DNA of 64,000 nucleotides. It comes from Stenopsyche tienmushanensis (Eukaryota; Arthropoda; Insecta; Trichoptera; Stenopsychidae). A program made the position numbers and the translations under genes. This document shows positions 49,735-62,000 of this stretch, in pieces. The notes beneath the pieces were generated by a model. That model did no database searches. It saw only the letters and a list, made by a program, of their open reading frames with translations, and was not told the origin of the DNA. Location of the stretch: positions 310,001-374,000 of the forward strand of contig WACJ01000132.1 in assembly GCA_008973525.1 (NCBI GenBank), read 5' to 3'. Numbering within the stretch: position 1 is the first letter of the stretch; each line of letters begins with the position of its first letter.

Positions 49735-50150
49735 GCGCCCAATCCGGCGAATTGCTCGAATAACAGCGCCAGCGCTCAGTCGCCTTCCGTCGCGCGATCG
49801 AGTGGCCGCTTTTACAGGGCCGGATCTGGGCGCTCGAATTCAGACCGGCGCCTCTTTATTTTTGTCGGTCTGTCGCGGATTTATCTCGACTTTTATCTGA
49901 GAGCTTGTGTATATTTGCGGTGAGTCCACGGCGCGATTTTGCGCTACCATTTCTGCCATTATCGCCGGCGATACGTTCTCAATAAATCGGAAAACGAAGA
50001 TAAGATAGAAATTGGCCGGTCGAATCGCGGTTCGACCCGGAGGGGCGGAATATTTTCGACCGACGGGGCGAGAAAATAATTCGCGATTTTCTCGAGAAAT
50101 CTGCATAGTTTTCGTGTTATCCGCGATCGATGAAAACGCCTCGCGATGAT
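49735..50150 (+). promoter_or_regulatory. CpG-rich promoter-like region and non-coding first exon of the PPP1R3-type gene
   Basis: A sharp rise in G+C and CpG ('CGCCTTCCGTCGCGCGATCG', 'GGCGCTCGAATTCAGACCGG') in an AT-rich neighbourhood. A strong splice donor, GCG|GTGAGT, is at 49919/49920. A polypyrimidine-poor but usable acceptor TTGTTGTTGTTGCAG ends at 50505, 586 bases downstream. I infer an untranslated first exon ending at 49919 and an intron 49920-50505. The transcription start is not determined. Confidence 0.5.
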
Positions 50151-50505
50151 CGCTAAAATTAAATGACCTTATAGAAAAAACTGTATTTGATGCGGTCAGT
50201 GTCGTTTTGCACAGCAGCCCTTGAAATAAGATCGCCCGCGGCTAATGCAATAACGCATCGCGTACTGTTTTAAATCGATACAATCGATATTGAATTTTGC
50301 GAAAATTCAAATTATTCCGCGTTGTGCATTAGGATGTCGGCCTTTGAACAACGCCAAATTGTTCAATATGTTGGCATCCAAATTTGAACAGCGTTAAATT
50401 GTTCAATTGGACGTCGTCCGATTTAATTAATATTGGCGTTTTGCTGATCGATTTTGGATAAATTCAGTGTATGTGTCTATAATATATTTTTTGTTGTTGT
50501 TGCAG

Positions 50506-50959
50506 GAGTTCCAAGTATACCGTTCGAAGATATCCTGATATTTCGGCCCAAATCCGTCGATTTTCCAAGAAGATTTCCCATCGCGTTGTATTGATCGGAC
50601 CAAATATTCAGCATGCAGATGGATGATGCATCGGAATAGCTAGCTTTTATTAACATCGACCAAATAGATTTTTATGAAATAATGATTATATGGATACGCT
50701 GTATATGCTGATTGAAGATTTAAGTGTGTTAAATGAAGATTGATCTGTGTTGTGGTCCAATCGAAGGAGGATGGACTTTGATGAGTTTGTATAGGATCAT
50801 TCTTTTTGCATTTGACATCGAAGAAAGTTAACCTGTAAGAACTGATATTTCTCGTGGCTGGAGTTAAGAGTGCAGTCCTTGGGATAGGTCACTGATTTTT
50901 TGTTGTTCGGTGATATCTGAAGTGCACGGCTCGAGCAGTTTTAGTTCGTCCTGTTCAAA
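50506..50959 (+). promoter_or_regulatory. 5' untranslated leader with a short upstream ORF
   Basis: Second leader exon, starting after the CAG at 50505. It contains an eight-codon upstream ORF (ATG 50613, TAG 50637-50639) and further ATGs before the main start, so translation of the main frame may be dampened or controlled. An in-frame TAG shortly before 50960 excludes an upstream in-frame start. Confidence 0.5.
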
Positions 50960-51832
50960 ATGTTGGCTTCGCAAGGATTCCCCCTTTATGGGCATAGTCC
51001 ACCGGCTGGTTTCCTGATGGAGTATGCTCCGTCGCAACCCTGCAGGGCGTACGGCGTGCGAAGACCGCTTCCGACGAGGAATTCTGCGCCAATTCTTCTT
51101 CCGCCGAAGATGATCGGCACGCCGCAAACGCCACGTCCTTGTCTGCGACCGGAAGTCACCAGCCCTCCGGTGCGCACGAAGAAGCGTGTGGTCTTCGCTG
51201 ATGCTCAGGGCCTCGCGCTGACCCACGTCCGTGTGATGTGGGAGCCCTCGGATGTCCCACCGCATTGGTCTGTCCGTCCCACACCGGTCCCGGCGCCCAC
51301 CGTTCCCAGCTGGGAGCTCAACTTTGCCCAGCCCGCCTCGGACTACGTAGACTTCCGGCGCAAAATAAACGAAGAAAACGTCTCGCTGGAGAATGTCATC
51401 ATAAAAGCCAAAGAAGGCTTCCTGACCGGAACGATCAAAGTCAAAAATCTCGACTTTCAGAAGGAAGTCCTTGTGCGGTGGTCCTCGGACAACTGGGTGA
51501 CGTCCGAAGACGCCTTCTGTACGTACGTGGATACGCCCATCTCTTCGGCGGGAGCCTACACCATCTACGACACCTTCAGCTTCAAAGTTCTGCTGCCTGT
51601 CCTATCCAGTCGCCTGGATTTCTGCGTCTGCTTCCGCTGCCTGGGAGAAGAATACTGGGACAGCAACGGGGGCGGCAACTACGTCGTGTCGAAGAAAGGC
51701 GAGGTTCAAAGATCCGAATCTCCACCACCCATCGTAGTGACTCCATCGTCGAAGAACAACAGCTATCAACCACCAGCTCTTTGGTCCGAATACGCCAGCT
51801 GGCACGGACCCTGCGACGTGCCATACTGGTGA
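50960..51832 (+). CDS. PPP1R3-type glycogen-targeting subunit of protein phosphatase 1
   Basis: 290 residues in one exon. Role known for the family: it anchors the PP1 catalytic subunit to glycogen, favouring dephosphorylation and activation of glycogen synthase. Visible: a Pro-rich, basic N-terminus; the PP1-docking RVxF motif RVVF at residues 76-79 (context TKKRVVFADAQG); and a CBM21 carbohydrate-binding domain at about 118-245 with ENVIIKAKEGFLTGTIKVKN, VRWSSDNWVT, and the highly conserved WDSNGGGNY at 233-241. The tail after 250 is Ser/Pro-rich and ends GPCDVPYW. The start has A at -3, and an in-frame TAG lies 8 codons upstream. Codon use is GC-rich compared with the surroundings. Length is near the short vertebrate PPP1R3B/C type rather than the longer muscle form; which insect paralogue it is cannot be settled here. 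Confidence 0.92.
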   Translation: MLASQGFPLYGHSPPAGFLMEYAPSQPCRAYGVRRPLPTRNSAPILLPPKMIGTPQTPRPCLRPEVTSPPVRTKKRVVFADAQGLALTHVRVMWEPSDVPPHWSVRPTPVPAPTVPSWELNFAQPASDYVDFRRKINEENVSLENVIIKAKEGFLTGTIKVKNLDFQKEVLVRWSSDNWVTSEDAFCTYVDTPISSAGAYTIYDTFSFKVLLPVLSSRLDFCVCFRCLGEEYWDSNGGGNYVVSKKGEVQRSESPPPIVVTPSSKNNSYQPPALWSEYASWHGPCDVPYW

Positions 51833-54800
51833 GACTCCTTCTTCGTCCCGAGGCGAAGTTACGACCGATGAATGAAATATTTGCCTTCCAAATATTTTTA
51901 TAACAAAGTGAGATTCTTGTAAATCATGCGACGGGCTCAGACGATAATTAAAGCGAGCCTCTTCGTGCAGCAGTTTCATATCGACATTGCACGCTTCATG
52001 GACGATGTATCTTCTTGTATAAAAATATGGTACAAAAAATATTGATTATATTCGGCTAGAGATAGAGAAATTCTATTTTTATCAAACTTTATGGTAAACC
52101 AAGTATTTTAGACGGAAAATAACGGTCTGGCATCGGACAAATTCTGTTTCGCATTTGGAATTCTGCCGAAATTCTTCTCCGGACGAAAAAATGGAAGCTT
52201 TGATTCTTCAATTGCCAACATAATATTAATTCACTTTTAAACGAAAAGATCGAGATCGCGATCCAAATCTAAAAAGAAATAAATATATGTATTCTCACAG
52301 ATGGAAATTGGTAAACAAGATAAATTCTAGCCGTCACTCGCACGTCGTTCGAATGCACAGCGAGCAACGCAACGATTGCACCTTTATTTTATCCGGCTTG
52401 AACAGTACCGATTTAAAATATATCATCCTGAATAACATATGCGATAATAATACATCTAAAACAATAACTTAAAACATAAATCAACACTGTGATCCTTTAT
52501 AGAAATGTTTTATCGACTGGACGTTACAACGGTATGGCTCGTATTTTGTTTGACCCAAAATCAAACAAATTTTAAGTGACCAAATGAAAAAAAATTAAAT
52601 CTAGACATTGACCATACGATAAACAATTGGCAATATTTAAAATAACATAAATAATTCTTAATCATGTGCCTTACAGCCTTAATATTTGATTATGATTCCA
52701 GATTTATAACATAAATAACGGCGAACTCAAACGAATAAAACGCCATTGAATTCATGATTCCATTCGAATAGATGGAACGCGGATTGTAATAATAATATTA
52801 ATATAAAAAATATATTTAATAAACGAAACATCCCTTTGAAAATGATTGTGCCATCGCCACGCGCGTTTAACGTGGCCGCCTGAATGTGTTATAAGCGACA
52901 GATTTTCTTATAACGTGACACATAAATGTACAACGATTGTGCCAATGTATAAGCGTATATAAAATATATAGATGTACAGGAAATCCTAGAGATTTTTACG
53001 TACATTTCGTATGAATATTTGAACTTGGCTCACACGGTAGTCCGAATATTACATATAAGTGCATACGAAGATGTTCCTTTACAAATAATATTTCTTAAGT
53101 GTACATAGATTTTTATTGCTAGTGATGTTAACTCTTTTTTTATTAAATAATTATGAATTTATTTTCATTGTCATTATTTTTAATCGACTAAAATAATATA
53201 CTCGAGGTGAAACGTATAAATCTGTGATATCATAAAGTAATTTATATAGTAACAATCGCTTGAGGTGTCTATAAATTTGTGTGTCTGTAAAATGTCTTCC
53301 AGAATGAACAATAATTTTATCAATTCTAATAGAATACGTGGCACGTATAATCACATTAATGATGTATATATTTGATTTTTATCATAATTTACAACTGATT
53401 TTATTTTTTTCTTGTTAATTTATATGTACGTACATCTTAAACGGACTTAAGAATCAGTTTTTAATTCACTCTGTATTATAAAATTATGCTTATGAACCGA
53501 CGAGGCATGTGCGTGTAATAAGAAATTGCCTCATCCGTTTATTCGTACGAATGGTACTCTTAACATCAAATATTGGCACATTTTATATAAGGTGCAATAC
53601 AAATTTGAGATTCTTAAGACTTTATTTTATATAAATCGACAATATGTATACAAATATTAATCTGGTGATTTCAATTTTTATTTATAATTCAACTCCATTA
53701 TATTTTATATAAATGTAAGTAATCTATCGTGCCATAATATATGTATTATCTGCTAAGTCCTTTTTGACTTGAATGCAGTTAATTATATATATTGTTATAT
53801 TTAATCTTTTTTTTACGAATAAATTTAACTGCAAATATTACATAAGACTGAATGAAGGAATAATTGTGAATTGGACGATAGGTTTGTTTTTTTTTTTATA
53901 CGAGCAATATATCTACTTGTAATTTTAATTAAAAATATAAAGTTATATAAAAAAGATAGCCTTTCACTTATTTCGCATCCAAGATACGAATGTTCATATG
54001 CAAAATATGCTCGCACAAACGTGCAAAGCAAGTATGCCATGATAATCCAATTAACGGTGATTTACTCATCCGTAACCCTGCTTGCACTTGGGTACGGGAT
54101 ATTTTGGACGCAGAGACACGATCAAAAATTAAAGCTAAAGGTAATGGGGTACAATGAACTGCAACAGTATTTCCATCTTGGAATTTAGCCAGGGCTATTT
54201 TAAAGCCTGTAGAGGAAATCAATATAATGGGGCAATGGGTAAAATTTTCAAGTTTACCGAGTAATTATTATGTTTACCATTGATTAAGCTATATTTAAAT
54301 TTCATTGTTATGAAAACACGTATATCACAAATGAAATAATAAGGTGATAGGCATGCCAATTATCAAATATTTTTCGACAGTGCAATAAACTCTTGCTTAA
54401 TTACCTTCATGTTTTACAAAGCAAAGTTCAGAAAAATTGATAATAATATGCCAAAAAATAAAAATGAAGCAACATTTTTCAATCGAAAAACAAGACGAGA
54501 ACATTTAAATATGGATTACATAATACTGCATAAGATACATATTTAGCAAGCGGCAAAAATCAAATAAAAGAGGTTCAGTTATTCGACTAATCCGTAGCTA
54601 TTCCATGATGTATACAACAATGATTAATTCGTATTACACCATATATTAATTTATTAAAATATATATTAAATACTCAATGGATCACCGTGTATTTTCATTT
54701 GGAAGAAATTTTCACGAAAAGATCTCAACGCCCACGTTTAAAAGTTGAAAATAAATACGTACTTTAACAAGCAAGTTTTACATAATGTGTTCATTTCAAA

Positions 54801-55802
54801 GTTGTTTTCTGGGTCATTTATATTAGAATCATAATACATAGATTTTCCAGTATGAAATATATGTGGCCGAGTATCTTTGAGGGGGGAAACCACATTAGGA
54901 GACTGATATTTAGCGTTTTTCGTAAAAAATTAATAGAGAAGGAATAATTAGAACTTGTTTAAACTTACATAACGTTTTATTAATATTTTGAAAAAATAAT
55001 TACCGAAAACGATAAATTTAAGGCCGTAATAAATGGTATAAACTACCAAGTGATTAATCAGTTAGTTCAGCACCATATAGTAACCCTTCGTTTTCTTTAT
55101 ACGCATAATTTTGAGCTTGCATCTTTTCTTTTTGAACTTTTCAAGCTTCCTTGGTCTCAGTTGTGTCTATTTTGTTAGTTGATGCGCCACTCATCCATTT
55201 CCCATACATAATTAAAGCTCTGAAAGTCAACAATTATGTTTAGCTCATTCATAATCATTACAAGTGCTGAATTCCCTTCATTGGATAAGGCAACAGCCAA
55301 AAATGCCGCAAACCTCGATTACTTTTAAGCCGGAATATAGGTGCTTTGGAACCAACTGCCAAATGGTCAACATTCGTTTGCATTTTAATGTAATGGATAG
55401 ATCGGGGTGCACTTCAAGCTCCGTTCCAAGCGCTTTAGCTTTCTGCCATTTGCATCAGCTGCTATCTCCCTTTGGACTGTTGTTTCTATTGTAAGGTTCC
55501 TCAGCTATACCATTGCTGATGTCCATATAATTGCAGAATAAGTTCAGTCCTTGTTTGTCAACACTCAAAAGTTGTATGACAAAGACAATCCTACGATTTA
55601 TCTCAAATCCATTTAAAAAATTAAAGTTGATACGTCGTATTTACAAACAAGATAAATATGATGGAGATGGTAACTGGAAATTGATATATATATATTATAA
55701 TAGTTTCAAAATATATCAAATGTTTCTATAAGATTTTCACCGATCATCAGATAACATTAAAAATATGTATATCTACTTAATATATATACGTAGATATTAA
55801 AT
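51833..55802. other. 3' UTR and intergenic region between convergent genes
   Basis: Directly after the PPP1R3-type stop. A candidate polyadenylation signal AATAAA is at 52278-52283, with more further on, so the 3' end is uncertain. No domain-bearing frame is present. The ones at 53871-54222 and 55264-55494 have no recognisable features. Confidence 0.45.
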
Positions 55803-58732
55803 TTATTTGCATTTGTGATGATGCTTTTTTTCAACGTGTCTTGTTAAACTCCTCTTTTGATTATAGCTCGCCTTACAGAATGTGCATAAAAAGTTTTTCT
55901 TGACTCCTTCGTGAACTACCATAATATGTTCTCTTAGACTTATCTTATATCCAAATGATTTTGAGCAAAATTCACACTGGAATCATAAAATAAATACAAT
56001 TAGGTATACAAAGACCCAAAATTAGGCCTTAAAAAATATATTTTGGATTGTAATATAAAATTATAAGACTAATATCGAGTGTAAAACCAAATCTTAAAGC
56101 TTAGTAAATAGAGATACACTTTTAATCGACATATGCATACAGGGTTCAAAAAGTAATGCGTCTAATATTTTCAGCCTGCTGGGTTAGGTTAAGGGACGTA
56201 TTAGCTTTAAAAGGCATCCTTAAAAAGTTATTCGAGAGTCAGGACTTACATTTCCATGAAGCAATATAACATGGCGCAATGGATCGCCATTGAATTTTGC
56301 GTTTAACTTGGGAAGTCTGCCACTAAAACGTTTCTATTAAATCAGCAGGCCTTTGGGAGTGATTTCGTGTCCAAATCATAAGTTCTTAGATGGTACAAGT
56401 TGATTGAGGAGGGCCGAGAGGAGATTGCTGACGAATCCTACAGTGGACGTCTATCAATCTCCTGAATGTAACACGCATGCGTGATTGTTTGAACTCTGTC
56501 TAACGGATATTGATAGCAGCCACAATGATTTCCTGGTCAGGATCCACAACTCATTGGTTCCTCAGTCTTCCCACAACCCTGACTTTCTAAAAGGGAAACA
56601 TTGGGACATGATTGAAACCACCCAAGCTCATGTTACATCGACTCTGGACTACAAGGACATTCTGGAGAAGGTCTTCCAGGTCTGGCAATACATGATTTCT
56701 ATTTAATTTTTACCAAAAACATGCCAAAGAAATCAAATAAAAATCACGGCACGACTATCAGCATAAACAGCAGAAAATCATATTTATTCAGAAAGATATG
56801 CGAATAAAATAATATTTAATAAATCAAGTATAAAAAATGTATTCTAATACCTCATATTTGTTTACATTAGTATGGCGACGATGATGAGCCAGCATATTAC
56901 TGCTGTTACTAAAAGTTTGCCCACATACATCACAAGTGTATGACTTAGATCGAAAATGGATTTTTAAATGGGCGATTAACGAAGAGCGCTGCGTTGCATG
57001 AAAATCACAATTTTGGCATGCATATTTTCTTTCGCCGGTGTGCGTTGATAAATGTGTCTTTAAATAGTCCCGGCGCTTGAAAGAACGACCACAGACCTGT
57101 TGAAATGGGAATGATTTGAAGTTGATTTTAAAATCATTATTATGTTTACACGGTATTAAGAATGTTTTTCTATTACTTCGCATGTGTATTCTTTTCCATC
57201 GCTATGTAATTGGAGATGTTGCTTCAAGACTTGTTTTGTTTTAAATATTTTACAACATACGTCACATTGATATGTATATTCATGTATGGCTCTTGATTTA
57301 ATTTTATATTTTGACTCTCTTTGTTTAAGAACATTTATGTCAGGATCGATCTCTTCAAGGGTTGATTTTTGGTAGTCTCTGGTAAGTAAAATAGATTACA
57401 ATACCTAAATGTAATAAAACATTGGTTTGCTTTGTATTTGTATTGATTAAATATGCAGTATACTCTCAATTATTTGAAATAATATAAACAAAACTCCCAA
57501 TAAATTGGATAAAAAATAATTAAATCGATTTTTCTTAATATAGGATCCTACAATAAGGACGCTCGATTTTTTAATGTAAATTAAACAAGTTGTGTATGAG
57601 ATATTTACTCAATTTTTTTTTTATAAGAAAGAATATTTAATGGTTTTACATATGGAATATAGCATTGTTCAAATATCTGCTGCGGCTTTGCTTGGTCGCA
57701 CGTATTTGGGAGGTCCAAATTTCAGTGATTTTTGAAGGCGTCAATTATTTGCTGTTTATATTTATAGAGCTGCGATTTAAGATAGCCCCAAGGGATGAAA
57801 TCTAAAGGCGTTAAATCGTACAATCTCAGCTAATTTATGACGCCGCCGCGCGAGATAGCCATGTCTTCAAATCACTTGTGCGGAATGACCATCGTGCTAT
57901 GCCATCCTGTTGGAACCACGTGTCATTGGTATCTATATCATCCAGTTTAGGCCATACGTTGTTTATTATCGATCTATAGGGCTCACCGTTGATGATTATA
58001 AGGTTGTATAACCTTCCACGGTAATTTTCCATACACTGCTGAACAATTCACAACTAATTTTGAGCATCCCTATTGAAAGACCCTGTATTGTTGAATGTAA
58101 TTCATGCGTGGTAAAACGATTTGCTCTTACAAAAAGTTGAATACTCAATAGTTGATTGTGTAATAAAATATATTGTGCATTACAAACCTATTGCATCGTT
58201 TTTCATGAATGGTGTGTTTTAGCTTGGAATGAAATGATTTTTCACATTTACGACATTTAAAATATTTCGGTTTATCAACACTGGATTGTAAAAGGCATTT
58301 CTGTGCTTCATAAGAATTTTCCTTATTTACGACGTTGGAGCATATAGCTTTTGTGTTAATTTGTTCCAAATTTATATTATCGTTTGATTGAATATTTTTA
58401 ACAGTGTTAATATTTAACTGTACAGAATCTGAAATCTTGTTATTAATTTCCTTGTTTGATTTTGATTCTAGTATTTTTCTTAATGTGACTTCGCTTTTGG
58501 TTATCATTATTTTATAGCAGTATGCATTGTTTAGCAATTCTACACACTCTTTGCAGATTTTATGAGGTAAACCATCATTCAATTTAATATTAGTACCACT
58601 GCAAAATGACATTTTCAACGAGAGGTCCTCAAAACATCCATTAGCGTCGTAGTGAAATATAGATTTAGATGAAGCATCATCTTTCATACATATACGACAG
58701 ATATTTTTGAAGTCTATGTCGTTTCGAAACAT
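55803..58732 (-). CDS. ZAD-C2H2 zinc-finger protein, four exons
   Basis: Exons 58188-58732, 57177-57378, 56851-57096 and 55803-55976; GT..AG at each junction and phases agree, giving 388 residues and a stop. The N-terminal ZAD has its four zinc cysteines at C12, C15, C60 and C63 (ICRICMKD ... HKICKECVEL); ZADs are insect-expanded dimerisation domains. A linker follows, then a degenerate finger (C..C...H...H/C, FKCRKCEKSFHSKLKHTIHE) and six C2H2 fingers: YQCDVCCKIF, YTCEVCGRSF (codons split exactly between exons 2 and 3), YACQNCDFHA, YTCDVCGQTF, YECEFCSKSF (split between exons 3 and 4) and FLCTFCKASY. Linkers include HTGERKY. Likely a nuclear DNA-binding regulator, target unknown. Introns 1 and 3 contain mariner-type debris. 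The start is the only Met before the ZAD with its normal spacing. Confidence 0.92.
56140..56720 (+). mobile_element. Mariner deletion derivative in intron 3 of the ZAD gene
   Basis: The left end 'ACAGGGTTCAAAAAGTAATG' is followed by N-terminal transposase codons from 56271: WIAIEFCV.LGKSATKTFLL, then VLRWYKLIEEGREEIADES, the mariner helix-turn-helix region. The next recognisable part is the C-terminus (FLKGKHWDMIETTQAHVTST, then KVFQVWQYM, about 56585-56700). The catalytic core between them is gone. Orientation is opposite to the host gene. Confidence 0.75.
57630..58087 (-). mobile_element. Mariner-type transposase remnant in intron 1 of the ZAD gene
   Basis: The minus strand reads NGEPYRSIINNVWPKLDDID then DTWFQQDGIARW (the 'WFQQDGA.CHTA' block), then LTPLDFIPWGYLKSQLYKY (the 'LTPLDFFLWGYVK' block). 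This is the family common in insects whose proteins end with that motif. The upstream terminus is at about 58087 ('TTGAAAGACCCTGTA'). The N-terminal half is missing and stops interrupt the rest. Confidence 0.8.
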
Positions 58733-59084
58733 TTTTTTAGAATAAAATGTACGTTTTTAAAGTAAAATTACAACAATATTCATGACCCGTAGAATCTTTA
58801 TTATGACTTTTAATTTTGACATATTATTACCATTTGGTCCTAAGCAAAAAATTTACAGCTAAAATATTTGGCCATAACAGATGGAAATGATAATTATATT
58901 TTACACTTTAAAACTTAATTTATAATCATAAAAGAACATTTGTATAAATTTGAATAACTTATATGATGTTTAAAAATAATAGAAGATACTTGGGATATAC
59001 AATACAAACAAAACAAATAAATAAGAACACAAATATAAATATACATAAATTATTTAATAATCTTCAATTATTGAGCATCCACTT

Positions 59085-62000
59085 TCACTCAATTTTATTT
59101 TTGGATCCTTCTTTCTTTGAATTTTTATTTTTGCGATGATATTTTCGACAAATGTATCCTAACAGTTTAAAATTCAATATCAAAATGATTAGAATAATTA
59201 CTCCTATATCTAATAACATCTCAGAAAATAAGGATATTTTTGGTTTTGCTAAATGGGATGCACCATCTGTACGAATCACATGTTCAACTTGATGTGCTAA
59301 TAGATCTCTGGGACTTATTGGTCTATCATGGTATATTTTTTGAGTTCTTTTTGCATTTTCTGCATACCTAAAAATTATTAAAACATAAATTTGAGTTACA
59401 TACATTTATTTTAAATAACATTAAAATGCATTTATTATTACTTGGGATTGTTTAAAACTTCATTAACAGCCCAATATAAGGATGTTTCTGTAATATTATC
59501 ATATGTAAGAGGAACGCCCTGTCCTTTCTTAGAAAACATTGCTGCGTTATGAGGTTGATCGCCAAATACTGGAATTACAACCATGGGAACGCCAAAATAA
59601 CTTGCTTCTGTGCAGCTTAATAAGCCTCCGTGAGTGATAAATAATTTCACATTGGGATGCGCTGAAATAATTTTTTTTTTAAAGGGATATAGATAAAATT
59701 TCCTGTAATATTTACGTCATTCACAAACCTAAGATACTTGTTTGTGGCATCCAATCCTTAATAATGACATTTTTTGGAATATTAGGTAGATCAGTATCAA
59801 GTTTCCATAGAACTGTTTGCTTTAATTTTGAAAAAGTATTAATAATTGATTGTTTAATTTCTGGACTCATTTGATCCGTTGCCACTATACTTCCCAAGCT
59901 GAAGAATATAACACCGTTTTTCGAATTATCTATGATAGTTTGTAAATCCTTTGGAAGAGGTTCTGGTTTTTCAATATGAAAACCCCCAACTTCCACCGTA
60001 TTTGGCATCAAAGCTCTTGGATATCCAATGGAAGGATGTGTATTTACTAGAACCGCAGAAATCCTATCGTATAATTCATTAAACGAAACTTTCTGGGATT
60101 CTAACGGGAAGTATTCGTTATAGATAGATGTATGGATCGGCTTAAATACAAACCTTAATTAAAACAAATAATAGTTAAGGATATGTTCTGCTAAATAAGT
60201 AGCCAGTTTTTAAATAATTGCAGCTTACCAATCAAAAGCCAGTTGTGTAAAAATCCACAAGCCGTTAGCAGCGCGTTGCAAAATATTCATTTCATTCGAG
60301 AACGTTGTTAAATATATGGGATTTGTTGCAATCGAAAGAGGACTTCCTGTAACGGTAGCCAACCATGGGAATATTCCCACTGAAGTTAAAAATATAATTG
60401 GACAATTAAACTTAGCGCTGAATCTGAAAAAAAATTAAACGGTTGATTAAGCAATTTTATTCTGATAGTTGGGTGAAATAATTGATAAAAAGCATTACCC
60501 CATTAAATTTTCATTCATAAAATATTCTAGAATAAAAACATCAAACTTTTCAGTATTTGAGTTTGCTAGTTCTTTAACGTCAGCATTAGAAAATAATACT
60601 TTAGTCACCAATGGACTCCAATTAGTCATCATTTTAATACCGTCAAGTGTCGACATATTTGCCATTTGGAAGGCATTTGGAAATTGATCTGTAATGAATA
60701 ATCCAAATATATCTGATTTGTGTCTTTTGTAAAAAACTATATTGTAAACTTTTCTATTCTAGAGCCGTAACGAGAGTATGAAGCACCTGTGGCAAGTATT
60801 TGACTTGAGCCTCCCCCCCTGGAAATCCAATTAAAATAAAGTTAAATAACCCGACCTAACGTATAGATGGCGGTTGTTCAACAACAAAATGGTATTGGAT
60901 GACTGTCGACTGTAAGTGCGCGAGTTAGCAGATACGGTAGGTCTTTCCAAAAAATGCTGTACATCGCATATTGACTGAAAATTTGGACATGAGAAAGTTG
61001 TGCGCAAGATGTGTGTCGCGTTTGCTCACAATGGAACAAAACCAGCGCTGTGATGATGTTTTAATCGAGTGTTTGGCGATGTTTCACAGCAAAAAGGCCG
61101 AGTTTTTGCATCAATTCAGGATGAAACATGGGTCCATCACTTCGCATCTGAGGCAAAGAAACATGGAGACCCTTGGAAAGGTGTTTATTGGTGCCACTAT
61201 TCGGGAGCATGCCAACCTACTCAACAAAAGTGCACAGCAAGGTGCAAAGCTGGAATTTAATATCTATGTCCCCGAGGACACACTCATTATATTTTGTAAC
61301 TTAAAACTAAAAAACAATCAAAGATAACAGCATAGATGAGTAAGACGGGTACACATTAATCTCCACAAATGTCACAAAAGACCCTAAAAGAGGACGGAGT
61401 GACCACAAGGTCTGCGTGTCCAATCGGTCCACTTTTCAGACTGCTGACATGACAAATGAACGCCATATCCAAACATGTCTACAGAACGATTACGAACTCT
61501 CACTACAAAACGAAGTTGTCTGAAGAAGACTAATCGGGTAGGTTATTTAAATTTTACAATCGGTGCCTGCTTTGCTATCCCCTTGTTACGGCCCTGTTCT
61601 ATTTAGTTTTGAATGACAATATTTGAGCTATGATAATGTATTTTGTTTAATTGAAGTGCTAAAATATTGTAATCATACCGGCATGCGATTTCAGGTCTAT
61701 TACAATATTACGAATATTTGGCAGAATACGCTTTGGAGGATATGGGCTTATGAAAGTAATCTAAAACAATAAAACGTTATAAAGCACACGAAAAATATTT
61801 ACACAGCATATACGACGTCTTTTAAAAATCGACAGATTATCCAATTCGTGGTTAACAAATTAAAAATAGTATTATTTAACGGATTCTCTGAAATATTCGA
61901 TGATGTATGTTAACACTTTACGTATGGGAAGTATATTTTTATGAATTAAGTCAAATTTTGTCATTACTTGTCTTATGAGGATTTGTTGAAACTATATTTT

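Noticed and set aside
51238..51903. 221-codon frame and others within the PPP1R3-type gene
   Set aside because: Shadow frames of the real frame at 50960-51832, made open by its GC-rich codon use. They are Arg/Leu/Ser-rich and have no domain.
60760..61596. Insertion that breaks a UGT exon
   Set aside because: Minus-strand codons upstream of 60688 stay open to 60752 and at first looked like exon sequence, but they do not resemble UGT and a good acceptor lies at 60689-60691, so the element is in an intron.
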